From positions 300,235-364,234 of the forward strand of contig VYZI01000420.1 in NCBI GenBank assembly GCA_013397695.1: 64,000 nt of DNA, in the 5' to 3' direction. The DNA is from Centropus unirufus. Lineage: Eukaryota; Chordata; Aves; Cuculiformes; Centropidae. Under the pieces are notes generated by a model, which saw only the letters and a list, made by a program, of their open reading frames with translations, ran no database searches and was not told the origin of the DNA. Position numbers and translations under genes: made by a program. Below, in pieces: positions 34,341-46,647 of this stretch (position 1 is the stretch's first letter; each line of letters opens with the position of its first letter).

Positions 34341-35490
34341 CTAAAAAATCAGCTTTGGAATGATGAATTCACAAGTTGTTATGGGAACTGGCAGCACAGA
34401 TGATGCCCCAAAGGAGCACCGAAGAATGGCTACAGGATCTGGAGGGATAATAATGTAACACAAACGCCTGTAATATGCAAGGATTTCACCAAACTCGTAT
34501 GACAATTTGGCATTTAATACCGCGCACAGCCTGGGTGCCAGCACCACCAAGGCAGGACCCACGAAACACACCAGCCCCGAACGATGGGGCTGGGCTCTGG
34601 CCCTCTCCCAGCCCTCCTGGCCACCAGGAGAGTCTCCCTCCTTGTTTGTTCATTTTTTTTCCCAACACATTCATTCTCCTCTGCGCTACCTCACATTTTC
34701 CAGGATGGCTGCGCTTGCAGAATCCTGAACTGGGAGCGCACTGGGAGGGAGGAGCAGGGCGAGCCAGCAGGAGCTGGGGCAGCAAGGACACGAGGGGCAG
34801 GATTTGTTCCTTGGGAAGGGAACCATCACCTCTGCACGGAGGATCTCGACACAAGAGGCAGTATTGCCAAAAGTGGAATATTTTAATTTAAGCTAAACTA
34901 GAGTTAAGTTTCCCCTAAGCAGCTGCAGTTTTCTTAAAGTTAGACAGAATGTCACCCTGGGAGCACATTTTCTTTTAAAATTCTGTTGTTTTCAGATACT
35001 GCTCATTCTTTGCAAATGATAACGTCTTGTGTGAAGACGTGCTGAACAGATGTGTCCTTCTGTAATCACCTCTGGTTTTAGCCCTAAGGCAAGGTCAGGC
35101 ACAGAGCTGGAGCCAGCTCCCAATTAGCAAGAGTTTTGACTGCTGTGAAGTTTCACAACATTAAAATTAGAACCTGGAAAGTAGTAGAATATGTATAAGA
35201 TTTCTGGGAAAATGTGTACACCTGTAAGTGGGAAATAGATTCTGTCCTCAGCTCTTGTCTCACTGCACACAGCTGATGGACATCCCTCCCTCTTCTTGCC
35301 CAGGCCTGATAAAGGATGCTGGCTTTCTAAAACCCCAAATTGAGTCTTACAGAGTTTTGTTTGCTGCCATTTGTGGTATCAACACAAGCACCTCTTCTTC
35401 CCAGCCTCCCTTTGCATGAGGTGATGTGAAATTTGGAGGAGGACTGACCTCCTCTGCCCTCAAACCCCAAGAGCAGCAAGCGCCCAGTTG
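34341..35490. other. Unique non-coding stretch
   Basis: A 138-codon plus frame (34475-34891) overlaps a 122-codon minus frame. Neither has a recognisable domain. Confidence 0.5.
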
Positions 35491-35547
35491 TAGAATCACA
35501 GCATCACTACGGCCGGAAAAGGCCTCTAGGATCAAGCCCAATCATCC
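35491..35547 (-). mobile_element. Short CR1 3'-end fragment, Group D-like
   Basis: Reverse-oriented. 'tagaatcacagcatcactac' is followed by 'ggaaaaggcctctaggatc' and ends at 'cccaatcatcc'. Only about 57 bases remain. Confidence 0.75.
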
Positions 35548-36074
35548 ACACGTCACCAACCACACGGACTGATGTGGTCCCATCTTGGAGGTGGACAAGG
35601 AATTTTGCAGATCAGCACAGGCACAGGAGAGCTGCAAGCGCTGGCCAGGCTGGGGGCTTCCCCAGCACAGAGACAGCTGAAGCCTGTGAGCTGTTTTCAG
35701 AATGGAAAGATGGAATTTGTGAACACCTTCATGCACTTCTTGGCTTTTCAAGGACAGCTACAACATGGGCTGCACAGAAGAGCTCCCACTACCTGGGCAA
35801 CATCTAAACCTAGGGTTTACGTAAATATAAAGTGTACTGGGTCTAGGAGGGATACATAAGCAAAGGCATAGACTGGAATTACAGCAATTATACAACGGTC
35901 TCAAGTTCAGGTGGTGTGTGTAGAACTTACAAGAGCAGGACAGATCAGAACCCACGCTGTCCGAAAAGCTTGGTCAAAGCACAATAACAACGTCACGTCC
36001 TTGGGAAAACGTGGTGTGGAAGCAGAAGACAGACACTCCAGAGAAACCAGGGGTTTCCAGACCATAAGTGATAC
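35548..36074. other. Unique non-coding stretch
   Basis: Nothing recognisable. Two overlapping plus-strand frames near 35572-35859 are unsupported. Confidence 0.5.
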
Positions 36075-36424
36075 ATGAGGGGAAATCTTATCACTCTCTA
36101 CAGCTTCCTGAAAGGAGTTTGTGGTGAGGTGGGTGCTGCACTCTTCTCCCAGGTAACAAGTGAAAGAACAAGAGGAGATGGCCTCGAGTTGCACCAGGGG
36201 AGGTTTAGATTGAATATTAGAGAAAACTTCTTTAACAGAAGAGTGGTGAAGCCCTGGCAGAGGCTGCCTGGGACAGTTGTGGGGTCTCCATCCCTGGAGG
36301 GATTACAAAAGCGTGTAGATGTGGCACTTCAGGACATGTTTTAGTAGCCACGGGGGTGCTGGGCTGAGAGCTGGACTGGCTGAACTTGGAGGCCTTCAAA
36401 CCTTAATGATTCTATTATTCTATG
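36075..36424 (+). mobile_element. CR1 LINE 3' end, Group D
   Basis: Sense-oriented, from 'tgaggggaaatcttatcac' through 'gatggcctcgagttgcacc' and 'gtgtagatgtggcacttcag' to 'ttaatgattctattattcta'. It is the only plus-strand Group D copy with a recognisable two-unit tail. Confidence 0.92.
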
Positions 36425-38652
36425 CATGGATTGAAAAGAGCTTGGTCGTGCGATGGAAGACACGGTGTTACAGACACAAAGCTGAGGTGTTACTGAGCTC
36501 CATACAAAGCCCTCTAAGAAACGCGCCTAGAGCTCAGGCCCACCTGCCAGCACAGATCCTGAGCTTTTCCCCATGTTTTGTAAATACAGCCTATGAGATA
36601 ACCTGAGCTCATGGGAAAAAGCTAGAAATGGAGTTCAGAAGAGGAGGGCAAATCCTTCCATCACCGCATGTTATTTATTCAATATTGATGCCAACGAGAT
36701 GGGAATCAGCTCAGCAACTGGGCTCAGCTTGCAGGTCTCAGAGGGCTGTGGGCTGGAGATAAGAGCAAACCTCACCGCGCTTCCCCAGAGCTGGCACTCC
36801 CATTTGGGATGAACTCCAACGAAACCGTAAAGGTGCCTCTTACTCTGCCTTCCAAAAAACCTCTTTCAAGATGTACTTTGCCGAGCTGTTTACGCAAACC
36901 CTTGGGATTCGTCTTGAGAGCGCGCCTGGCTCCCATCAGCCACACAAACCAACCTTCCCTCCTGCCCCTTGCACCCCTCGTGCTCAGCTGGGTAGGGGCA
37001 GCCCAGAGGGAAGCCACAAGACCAACCCACTTTCCATGTTGCACACCTGCAACGTGGGCCTACCCAGCAGCCACTCGCCAGATTTAGGCTTAGAGTATAT
37101 TTATATTTGGGTTATAAATAAAGCGTGCGGCTTGCCATTGAGCCACACTTCAGCGCTTGTGCCTTCCTTTCACCTGCTCATCCGAGGCCATCGCCCTCCA
37201 CTGGTTTTCCAGCTGTCCTTTCGGTCTGTGCCAGGAGAGGGCTCTTGGTCTCCTTCCCCTTTGTAGCCCTCAGCACACCAAAAGTTAGAAACTGCATATA
37301 AACGACCACAAAAGGAAACATTCCCTGCACCAAAAGCTTGCAGGAGCCACGTCAGGGAGCCCCATTACCTGTACAGAGGATAGAAGACTCATTAGTGATT
37401 TTTTTCTACACTGAAAGACCTTTCCTGGCGTTTGGGAGAATCGGAGAGCGAAGGGCTTTAACACCGGACCTGCAGTTCCCATTTACCTAGTGATTTCCTG
37501 GGACCTCTTGCCAAATGTCTGGCTGCACGCTCTTCCAGAAGGCAATAAAAAGCCTGGCCCAGGCTTTCTCTGCAGAACTACTTAATGAGGTTAGGAGGTT
37601 CATTCTCAATTTCATATTAACTCCAATTAAGAAGGCTACATATTCTCAGTATTTTCAATGCTTTCTTCTTTGTCCAAGCAACCAAGCCCTGCTCTGCCCG
37701 CCACCAGCAGACCCGGCTCTCCCCTAGAGCCTCCTGCACTGCCTGTGGGTGGGTGAGCTTTGTGATTTCCTCCTCCCCATCTCTCTCCTCTCCTGAAGCT
37801 CTGCCTCCCAACTCAGCCAAAGTGCCCCAGTCAGACCCCCCCATCACAACAGGCCTGGCTCATAACCCTATCGCTCTTACCTACATGCTCTCCCATTCCA
37901 GTTCCTCAGAAAGAGAGGGAGGGGAAAAAGAGGTCCTTTCCAGATGGGATTCACAGATGTCATAACTGGTCCACATACTCCCATAACACATCCCTCCTTC
38001 TTCAACAAAACCTTGAGGAAACTTGGCAGAGCCCAGGTATCATTACTTATAAATTATAGTCTGTGGACTTAAAGTCATCCCAGACTGGAAGGCTTTCTCA
38101 AGTCACATGAAGGTGTCACGCTCACACTCATCTGCCTGACCTGGGCTCCTCCAGGAAGAGTTCAGTGGGTCACACTTCAGGTCAGCCAGCTCTTTCCTGT
38201 TCTCCGATGGTTTTCTGACTTGAGACATGTAAGTCAGGGAAGAAGGAGATGCTGTGCAGCAGGACAGCCCTCGCTGCTCTGGTTGATGCTGGACTTGAGC
38301 CACCCACAATTGCTTTGTAGACCTCTCCTGAAGCCAACACATCAAGACAGGTTTCTCAGCATTTGCACCTTTTACTCCTGCCTGAAATCCAAAGCTGCTG
38401 CCAAGAGCCAGCAATCATAAGCATCATCTGTCAGAAATGCTATCCCACCAGCATCACTCAGTTGCAGCTCCACGGAACGGGACATGCTCCCCGCACCAAC
38501 AGCTCTCAGGACCTGGATCAACTCAGCCCAGAGTCCTCACACCTCCGGCTGAAGGGAAAGGTTGAGCTACAAGGAAAGATAAAGCCTGCTGTTCCTTTGG
38601 AAATCTGATGTTCAGGCACCTTCCCTACTATTAGCCAAGTGAACAGGAGCCA
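36425..38652. other. Long unique stretch with a short palindrome
   Basis: About 2.2 kb without CR1. It carries an inverted repeat at 37549-37567, listed separately. Several open frames of 90-130 codons on both strands lack support. Confidence 0.5.
37549..37567. repeat. Inverted repeat, 9-bp arms, 1-base spacer
   Basis: 'aaagcctgg', a single C, then its exact reverse complement 'ccaggcttt'. A small hairpin is possible. Confidence 0.95.
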
Positions 38653-39272
38653 TCAGTGGCCCAGGTGGCCAAGAAGGCCAATGGCATCTTGGTCTGGATC
38701 AGAACCAGCGTGGCCAGGAGGAGCTGGGAGGGGATTCTGCCCCTGAACTCAGCACTGGTGAGGCTGCACCTCAAATCCTGAGGTCAGTTCTGGGCCCCTC
38801 ACTCCAAGAAAGACATTGAGGAGCTGAAGCATGTGTGGAGATGGGCAACAGAGGTGAGAAAGGGCCTGGAGAACAAGTTTTATGAAGAGTGGCTGAGGGA
38901 CCCAGGGTGGTCTAGCCTGGACAAGAGGAGGCTGAGGGGGCACCTCATCCCTGCCACCAAGTGCCTGAAAGGAGCGGGTGGAGAGGTCGGTGCTGGGCTC
39001 TTCTCCCAAGTGACAGGGGATGGGATGTGGGGGAATGGCCTCAAGCTGTGCCAGGGCAGGGTCAGACTGGAAATCAGGAAAGAATTCTTCACCAAAATGG
39101 TCATCAGGTCCTGGCAGAGGCTGCGCACGGAGGGGGTGGAGTCCCCATCCCTGGAGGGATTTAACAGCTGGGCAGATGAGGTGCTCAGGGATGTGGTTTA
39201 GTAGCAGACAGGGACGGTTGGACTCAATGATCTCAGAGGTCTTTTCCAACCTGGTGATTCTGGATTTCTATG
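38653..39272 (+). mobile_element. CR1 LINE 3' part, Group B, about 0.62 kb
   Basis: Sense-oriented, starting in ORF2-coding sequence ('cccaggtggccaagaaggc') and running through 'gggcccctcactccaagaaa' and 'atggcctcaagctgtgcc'. It ends at 'ttttccaacctggtgattc' and 'tggatttctatg'. It is the second longest Group B copy; frameshifts and substitutions break ORF2. Confidence 0.95.
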
Positions 39273-39820
39273 AAACCCTGTCCTGCATACACACAGGTTC
39301 CCAGCATTCATCCGTTGTCATGGTCTTTGGACATACTGGATGTAAAAGGATGTGAGGAAGCACTGCCCAAAGGCAAGTCAGGGAATGAGGTGATTCCCAC
39401 CCATACAGTGGAAATCTCAGCATCACCAAGATTTGGTTTCATCCTCAGACGTGAGGCTTTATCCAAACATGACAGGACTTTTTAAGAGGGCAATTCATCA
39501 CCCGAGACAGTGCTTGGTGAAAGAGTATTAAGCTACGTAGAGATGAAAACACAACAGTCTTCTATAGAAACAGCCTGGCCCTTGAAAGTGAGGGCACCAC
39601 AGCAGGATTAAAATGCTTCCTCTTGGACATACTTCACGCTGCTATAAACAGGACTGTAATGTGTCACTTTGGGCACAGACCACCACTTAATTATACCTGC
39701 TGCATGGTATAGGTAATAAAGTACAAGGGATGGAGTAGCAGCCATTAAATCACTTCCTTTCTCATTACTGGGACCACACATGAAAAGCACCGAAAGAAAA
39801 CCCAGAAAGCAGAGATCGTG
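39273..39820. other. Unique non-coding stretch between convergent CR1 copies
   Basis: No feature. It lies between a plus-strand and a minus-strand Group B copy whose tails face each other. Confidence 0.5.
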
Positions 39821-40084
39821 TCACAGAATCATAGAATCACCAGGTTGGGAAAGATCTCGAGTCCAGCCATACCAGTCTGCCACTAAACCATATCCCGAAG
39901 CCCCCCCATCTACCCATCTTTTAAATACATCCATTCTAATGTGCAACTTGACCGTGTCCTGGTGCAACATGAGGCCATTCCCTCTTCTCCCATCACGTGT
40001 CCCTTGGGAGCAGAGCCCAGCAGCCACCTCTCCCCACTCTCAGGCACTTGTGGGCAGTGATAAGGTCTCCCCTCAGCCTCCTCG
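39821..40084 (-). mobile_element. CR1 LINE 3' end, Group B, with internal deletion
   Basis: Reverse-oriented. The tail 'cacagaatcatagaatcacc' is followed by a Group B start. The usual 'gatggggactccaccacctc' portion is missing around 39930, where 'tttaaatacatcca' runs straight into 'tctaatgtgcaacttgacc'. It ends at 'cccctcagcctcctcg'. Confidence 0.93.
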
Positions 40085-41500
40085 AACACCCAATATATGA
40101 TTCGCATGGATCGTCCTCCCAGCTCCCACCAAACCAGCAGCGAAACTTGGACTTGCCCTTGGAAACACTCCTTGAGTAAACACTGCCAGCACACGCTTCC
40201 TGCCCTCCCGTTCATCCCAGCTGGAGCACAAAGTCAAACAAGCCGCTCTCAGCCACGCGGCGCTGCCCCTTCCACCCTCAACGCCGGGCTGTGCTTCTTC
40301 CCCAAAAAATAAACATAAAGCAGGGCAGGCAGGCTTCCGTCTGACTTTTATCAAAGCCTGCATGAAGGAAGACTTTCAACACTGCCTTCCAAGCAGCCCT
40401 TTGTCAAGACGGGAGGCTGGGCAAAAATAACTTGTAATTAGAGCCTAATGAATCAGCAGCAGTTGTCTGGCCAAATGTGCATCAGCTCCCATGTGCGACT
40501 GAACCGCTTGAGATTCTTTTCATCATGCTGAATCCATGCTCGCTGCCTGCAGAAATGTTTTCCCTTACACCTGCAGCTTCGAGCTCTGGTTCAGCCCAGA
40601 GACAAACAGGACATGACTTTACCAGGCAAGGAAGTCCAAGAAACCAGCCAACTTGCCCAGCTTTTAGTGCTGATGCACCTGGAAGTACATGAAAGCAGCA
40701 GCAGCTCGCCCTGTTTTGCCCATTTTGGGGAGCTTGGTGGCAGCCAAGAATGAAGCTTCATACGCGAGGCCAAGCGTCCTCTGTGGCGCAGTGGGAATGA
40801 AGTCAAACCACCCCAAAATTCCTTGGCACCAACCCCTGGGCTTCATGGCAGCGTTAACTCAGCGCTTTTCCATGAGACGCTTCTCATTCCCACCCCTCCT
40901 TCAAACATCCGCGCGGATCTCGGTCCTGTGTTACGGGACGCGGTTCTACGGGAAAAGGGAATGCTGTGGCTTGTCCCACAGTGGTGGGAATAATGAAACA
41001 CCTGGGCTCTGCTTTGGCAGCTTGTTTCAGCTCAGAAGAGCATTTCAAGTTGGCGACGCGTCTGCCAGCTCCAGCGGCAGGGACTGACACCGCTGCTCAG
41101 TGGAAGTGACACGCAGACGCGAGGCTTCCTCCAACAGATGAGATAATGAGTGCTCCATGCTGCAGGAATCAAATCCCTTTGCTGATGAGCACAGAGCAAA
41201 TCTGCAAAGTTTGCAAGGAAAAAAGATTTTTTCTGTTCTAACTGCATGTTCCTCCCGAGGTATGAAAATAAAAAATGGATTTTTTTCCTTCTTGCATCTT
41301 AATAAAATTTCTCTTTGAGGCCACATCTAAATTTTTAGGTTAGGTTGTGGCTTCATCTAGGCAAGAGGAGAAAACACATTTTCAATTCAGAGCACAATCA
41401 AAAATAAAATGAAGTCCAGGTTCAAACAAGAAAGAGCACAAATGTCCAAAATGTGGTTTGCTTTCAACATTTCCCTTTAGAAATATAAAGGATAGAAAGT
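40085..41500. other. Unique non-coding stretch
   Basis: No repeat family recognised. A 132-codon plus frame (40689-41087) has no domain I recognise. Confidence 0.5.
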
Positions 41501-41633
41501 AGAATCACAGAAACATGGAATGGTTTGGGTTAGATGGGACCTTACAGCCCATCCAGTTCCAAACCCCTGCCATGGGCAGGGGCACCTCCCACTGGATACA
41601 GGAGCTCAAGGCGCCATCCAACCTGGCCTTCAA
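41501..41633 (-). mobile_element. CR1 3'-terminal fragment, Group A
   Basis: Reverse-oriented. 'agaatcacagaaacatggaa' is followed by 'tggtttgggttagatggga' and 'gggcaggggcacctccca'. It ends at 'acctggccttcaa'. Confidence 0.93.
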
Positions 41634-43626
41634 TAATAAGAACCAGAAATAATCCAAAGTTGCTTTTGCTGGAGATGTGTGGGGAGCTGCTGAGACCTGG
41701 CCTCTGCAGTTTCAGTCCAAAGGGTGCGTCCATGTCCAAACTAAGGCAAACTTTTCTGTTAAACCCTTTCATCTCCTTTCCAACTAAACTGCTATCAACA
41801 AAAAACAACCCAAATATACTCATATTTCGGCAGGGTGGGTAAAATGTTTTGTCTCCTTATTTTATTCATGTTTTCCTTTCCTGTCCTCTAAAGAATCTGA
41901 TGGGGGAAAGAGTTTGAAGAATTCCTTTAATTCCCCGGTACAAATACATGATATGAGGACCGCAAGCACATGCATGCACTGCGATGCAGAGCCTGCAGCC
42001 ATCAATCCCGTGTCAAACAGCAAATGCACACAAAACACCACTGCCTTCCCATTGGCTCCTGCACAACTCAAAATCCAACTATTTCAAGACAAAAAAGAAG
42101 TTCCTACAATGACCACAGCCCAAACTCAAGTCCTTCCCTGATTTCTTCCAGCCCTAGGAGCTGGGTAGCTCATTGCCAGTGATGCCTCTTGGGTATGACT
42201 TGGGATACCGTGTATGGACTTAGGGAGCTGAGATTCCAAAGGATTTTACAAAGGATAACATCTAATCCCATCACACAGGACAGAAACCACACCTCAAAAA
42301 CGCTGGGGAGGTCCTCCTGATGCCCCATGGACCATGATGAAAATCCAGCGGTTTGGTGAGTTTGATTTTCATTTTCAGAGCTCAAGTGAGAATCAAGCTG
42401 ATGAATTTCTCATGTTGTGCTTAACTCTCCAGAGCTCCAGCATCATTTTCTGAGCGCATTATCCCCTGTCTCACACAATTGTTGGAGCTCACAGTTACCC
42501 ACTACCATGTATTACTCATGGAACGCCCACTGGACACCCAAAATCAATGCCAGTTTGAGGGCGGGGCTGGTTTTTTTGGGCCTGTGGGGTTAAGGTACGT
42601 AGAAGAGGACCCCACAGCTTGGTTTATAGATGCATTAACCATAAAAAGTATTTCTGCAAAGCATGAGGTAAAAAAAAAGAAGCGCAAGACAAGCATTCAG
42701 GTTGCTTTCCTAGTTTCAAGCTTGTTATTTTTGGCAAAATTCCCCACCTTTCTTTTAGAGCAAAGACCAGGTCAGCAGATGACATCCCAATGGAGCAAAG
42801 CATTTTCCTTTGCTTTTCTCTTCCTTTTGATCCTCTCTTTTCTGCAGCAACGAGGCCATGAGCTCTTTCCATGGCAAAGAAGAAAGTGGATTCAATATAG
42901 CGCTGCCTTTTATTCTGCCGAAAACAGCACTGGTGGCTGGTCTGGAGCAAGAAAAGCCAGGAGTTGCTGCAGGAAGGACAAGAGCAAAGCCAAGAATGGC
43001 CATGAGAGGCTGGGCTCAGAGCTCTTCTAGAGTGCTCAGGCTGGGAGGTGGCAAACTCCAGTTCAAATAACCCACACGAAACATAGAAGAAAGGTCAAGT
43101 CTTATTGGGTTTTAGGCCAGATTTACACTTTGCCACCTCATATAAACTTGAGAACAACTTACAGAGTGAGCAGCGCATCTGATGCCCCCTGCAATTCCTT
43201 GTGCTTTGGGAACGTAGAACTCCAGGGTTAGAAACGTGGCTGCCCACCTCTGTTCTCACCACTGCACCCATGTATCAGCCTGTTGGTACAGAGGAGAGGG
43301 GGTAATGCTCGTACGTGCGGCTGGATGACCCATGTACAAGGTTTGAAAAGAAATTTAACTGCTCAGACTATTTCCTTCCCTTCTCAAGAGGGAAGGTGTA
43401 GCAGCTCCTTAAAGCACATGGAACTCATTATTAAATTTCCAGTAGTTAAGTAAGCATGTTAGTAAATAAAATATATTTATTAACTATATTAACTTCAGAT
43501 ATGCATGTTTCATAGAATCTCAGACATTTCCCAGCCACTCCACCTTTTCATTACACCAGCTGCAATAGTCTGGGCAAGAAGTGGCCCCAGATTAATAACA
43601 AAATCAGGTAAATCAGCTTTGAGAAC
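41634..43626. other. Unique stretch, about 2 kb
   Basis: It contains a 183-codon plus frame (42479-43030) without a recognisable family, start context or splice support; ORFs of this size occur by chance in a window this long. 43430-43515 is strongly AT-rich. Confidence 0.45.
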
Positions 43627-44012
43627 AGACTGAGAGAGGGGGGGTTGTACAGCCTGGAGAAGAGAAGGATCCAGGGAGACCCTAGAGCAGCTTCCAGTGT
43701 TGAAAGGGGCTCCAGGAAAGCTGGGGAGGGATCAGGGAGTGCAGGGATAGGACAAGGGGGAGTGGTTTTCAGCTCAAAGAAGAGAGATTGAGATGAGATG
43801 AGATCTTGGGAAGAAATAATTTCCTGTGAGGGTGGGGAGGCCCTGGCCCAGGTTGCCCAGAGCAGTGGTGGCTGCCCCATCCCTGGAGGTGTTCAAGGCC
43901 AGGTTGGATGGGGCTTGGAGAGACCTGATCCAGTGGGACGTGTCCCTGCCCATGGCAGGGGGTTGGAACTGGCTGGGCTTTTAAGACCCTTCTGACCCAA
44001 ACCATTCTATGA
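43627..44012 (+). mobile_element. CR1 LINE 3' end, Group A
   Basis: Sense-oriented, from 'gactgagagagggggggttg' through 'cagcttccagtgttgaaagg' and 'cccaggttgcccagagc' to 'aaaccattctatgatcac'. A GATGA repeat ('gagatgagatgagatct') is expanded by one unit near 43790. A small change ('agagacctgatccag') replaces the usual 'gagccccctgatccag'. Confidence 0.94.
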
Positions 44013-45191
44013 TCACGGTCTGAAGACTCACATGATCAACCAAACCTTTAACTCTCAAAGTAAGTGAAAGACCCAAAGGGTAAATATCCAGACTGAGAAC
44101 TGATGTGCAGAACCCAAGGCCAAACAAAAGCAGCTGTTGGGAAATGTTGAGAAAAACAGAAAATATTAGTATGTAATGGTGAGCCCAGTTTCAGGCCAAG
44201 TTGTGACATCACGTCTCACAGGTCTCCTCATGGAATAAGACGTGCCCTTCCTGAGCTAATAGGAAGGAATTAGAGCACTGAACAGAGAGTAGTGATGCGG
44301 GAACAGACTCGTAATGCCCACATCAGCCGACCTCTGGGGTCTGTGCCTCTCTGGAAGTATCTCCCCATGTCACGGGACACAGCACTGAGGCTGCCAGAGA
44401 GCAGCGAAGATTGAAAACAACATAGAAAAAAGCAGGCAGCATTTGGCCTGAGAGGAGATAAGATCCTAAGGAGTAACTTCTCCCCAGGCTCTCCCCAAAA
44501 GAAATGGGGAAAGCAACAGAGATATGGACAGGATGCCCATCCCGGACAAAGGAGATCCAGCCCAGCAGGCAAGGAGATGTTTGCGAGCCAAGAGTGCGGT
44601 ACAGATGGATTAACCCCTTCGTGTGACTTGCCCCATGTTGTAAAAGCTTTGCACCTTCGAGTGGATCTTGTTTGACTTGAGAGCCCCTTTCCCCAGGCTC
44701 CTGGCAGGAGCCAGCCCTGCTTGCATGTGCTGAAGCCACCCCTGCTGCCCTGGGAGGCTCTAACCCCGCGAGCGGTGTAAGAGCAGAGCAGAGAGGTGGA
44801 GAAATGCCACCCTGTCTGAAGCACAAACTTGGCATCTGGCAGGGACCACCTGGAAAAGCCCAGGGACAGAGAGCTCAGGCCCAGCAAGACAGGAGAGGAC
44901 TGGTGTGAATCACTAATCCAACATAAATTTTATGGAGCACACCCGCAAGTACAGAATTTTTTTTTCCATGTTCATGGATACAACAGAGAGCAAAACCCTG
45001 GAAAAGTAGACAATAATCATAAGAGCAGCAGTTTTCTCTATGCATTTATTAAAGCAACACCAGGCCACGGTCCTGCTTCCTTCAGGAGTTTTGACAACGC
45101 TTTAGTCACCATTACGATATTGCTGTAGCATTATTTTCTCCCTAAGCCCCCTAATTTGCTCTCGATTCATTGTTCATGGGATTAAGACCAC
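44013..45191. other. Unique non-coding stretch
   Basis: A 205-codon minus frame (44270-44887) is among the longest in unique DNA. It shows no domain, and an overlapping 170-codon frame on the same strand suggests a stop-poor composition rather than selection. Confidence 0.45.
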
Positions 45192-45206
45192 TTTTTTTTT
45201 TTTTTT
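45192..45206. repeat. T15 run
   Basis: Fifteen consecutive T. No retrogene body is visible on the minus strand next to it. Confidence 0.95.
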
Positions 45207-45826
45207 AATGAAAACACAAGAAAAGCTCAGTGACAGGAGGCTGAAGGAAGTCTGTGCTATTCACCAGCCACCCAGCCACCCACATGCTATCTTAATTCAT
45301 CAGCAGACAAAGCCAGCTCTTTGTCTTCGCAGCTCCCTCTATGCCATTCATTCGCGGTGAGATATCGCTCCCAGTAATCAGAGCCTGCCTATACAGGGGG
45401 AAGGCATAAGAGAAGAGAGACAAAACCCATCTAATCAGGCCTTAGACTTAGCCCCATTGTCACAAAGACAGCTCCTTTCTCAAAAAAAAAACAATGTATA
45501 TATAGCGATAAATCTCTATTAAGCACCCTTTCCCTGCGAAGTTGGGTGGTAGCTCGTGGAACAGGCGGGCGACTTGGGTATTTTCTTCATTTCCAAGACT
45601 TTCTGCCACTAATAACAAATCAGCTGAGCGCTCAGGGAAAACAACAGTAATTCCATGCAAATCATAAGGAAAGGATACCCAAAGTTGAAGGTTGTTTTAA
45701 CCTCCGTGTCTTCAAATACTTTGGTTTTCTGCGTTTAATGAACTACATGTGTGATCTTTGCAGCTGTTAAGGGGTTAATCCCTCCCCATTGTTTTAATTG
45801 GATCAACAATTGGCCTCCCGCCACTT
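45207..45826. other. Unique AT-rich stretch
   Basis: An A9-10 run and TATATA near 45480-45505 are the only low-complexity parts. No gene is supported. Confidence 0.5.
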
Positions 45827-45893
45827 CCTTTGGAAGGTTATTCCACGATCTAATAGAAATCAGTGCCAGAAAGTATTTTCCTGAGAACACGAG
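45827..45893 (-). mobile_element. Possible ancient L3/CR1-like LINE relic
   Basis: In reverse, 'ttggaaggttattccacg' followed by 'atctaatagaaatcagtgcc' and 'agaaagtattttcct' follows the order seen in old L3/CR1 3' UTRs. These have a 'ctattccacaatctaat' type block, then 'agaaagtttttcct'. The copy is degraded and short, so the call is tentative. Confidence 0.33.
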
Positions 45894-46167
45894 CCAGAGG
45901 AAACACTCTGGGAATAGATAACGCCCCGAGTTTCACAAGGATCAAGTACAGCAATTAATATCATCCTCAGCCAGAGCCATGACAGCCCCAGCTGCATGTG
46001 GCCACGCTTCCACAACTGCAACATCTTGGGAAGGAGAAGCGAATGGAAGAACTTACTGAGACTCCTGCAGCTTGTGCAGAGGAGCAGAAAGGTGAAATAA
46101 AAAAACAGCACCCAGTTCTGTCTTGTGCCCCATTGCTTGGCGGAGGCTCATGGAAAGGCAAGGGGTA

Positions 46168-46647
46168 CCCTCAGCAGGACCTGGAGCTGCTGGAGAAAGG
46201 CCAGAGGAGGCCGTGGAGATGACAGACGGCTGGAGCACCTCCTGGATGAGGCCAGGCTGAGAGAGCTGGGGTTGTTCAGCCTGGAGAAGAGAAGGATCCA
46301 GGGAGACCTTAGAGCAGCTTCCAGGGCTGAAAGGGGCTCCAGGAAAGCTGGGGAGGGGCTCTGGATCAGGGAGGGCAGGGATAGGATGAGGGGGAATGGT
46401 TTTCAGCTGAAAGAGGGGAGACTGAGGTGAGATCTTAGGGAGAAATGTTTTGCTGTGAGGGCGGGGAGGCCCTGGCCCAGGGTGCCCAGAGCAGTGGTGG
46501 CTGCCCCATCCCTGGAGGTGTTCAAGGCCAGGTTGGATGGGGCTTGGAGCCCCCTGATCCAATGGGAGGTGTCCCTGCCCATGGCAGGGGTCGGAATTGG
46601 ATGGGTTCTGAGGTCCCTTCTGACCCAAACCCATCCCTGATTCTATG
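46168..46647 (+). mobile_element. CR1 LINE 3' end, Group A, well preserved
   Basis: Sense-oriented, about 480 bases from 'tcagcaggacctggagctgc' through 'ggttgttcagcctggagaag', 'aaggggctccaggaaagctg' and 'tgagatcttagggagaaat' to 'ccctgattctatgaaa'. This is the most complete and cleanest Group A 3' region here. It shares the variant 'gatccaatggg' with the copy at 53526, where the other plus-strand copies have 'gatccagtggg' or close variants. It is probably one of the younger insertions. Confidence 0.96.

Noticed and set aside
42479..43030. 183-codon plus-strand ORF with a hydrophobic middle part that could suggest a membrane protein
   Set aside because: The hydrophobic stretch comes from a T-rich run of DNA. 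No family, start context or exon structure supports a gene.
44270..44887. 205-codon minus-strand ORF in unique DNA
   Set aside because: No recognisable domain; another long frame overlaps it on the same strand, pointing to stop-poor composition.
46053..46634. 193-codon minus-strand ORF with a 'LEHLQGWGSHHCSG' string that recurs at 13185, 30059, 43769, 49113, 53588 and 57400
   Set aside because: The recurrence looks like a protein family, but it is the Group A CR1 3' UTR read in fixed frames. CR1 encodes nothing in this region.
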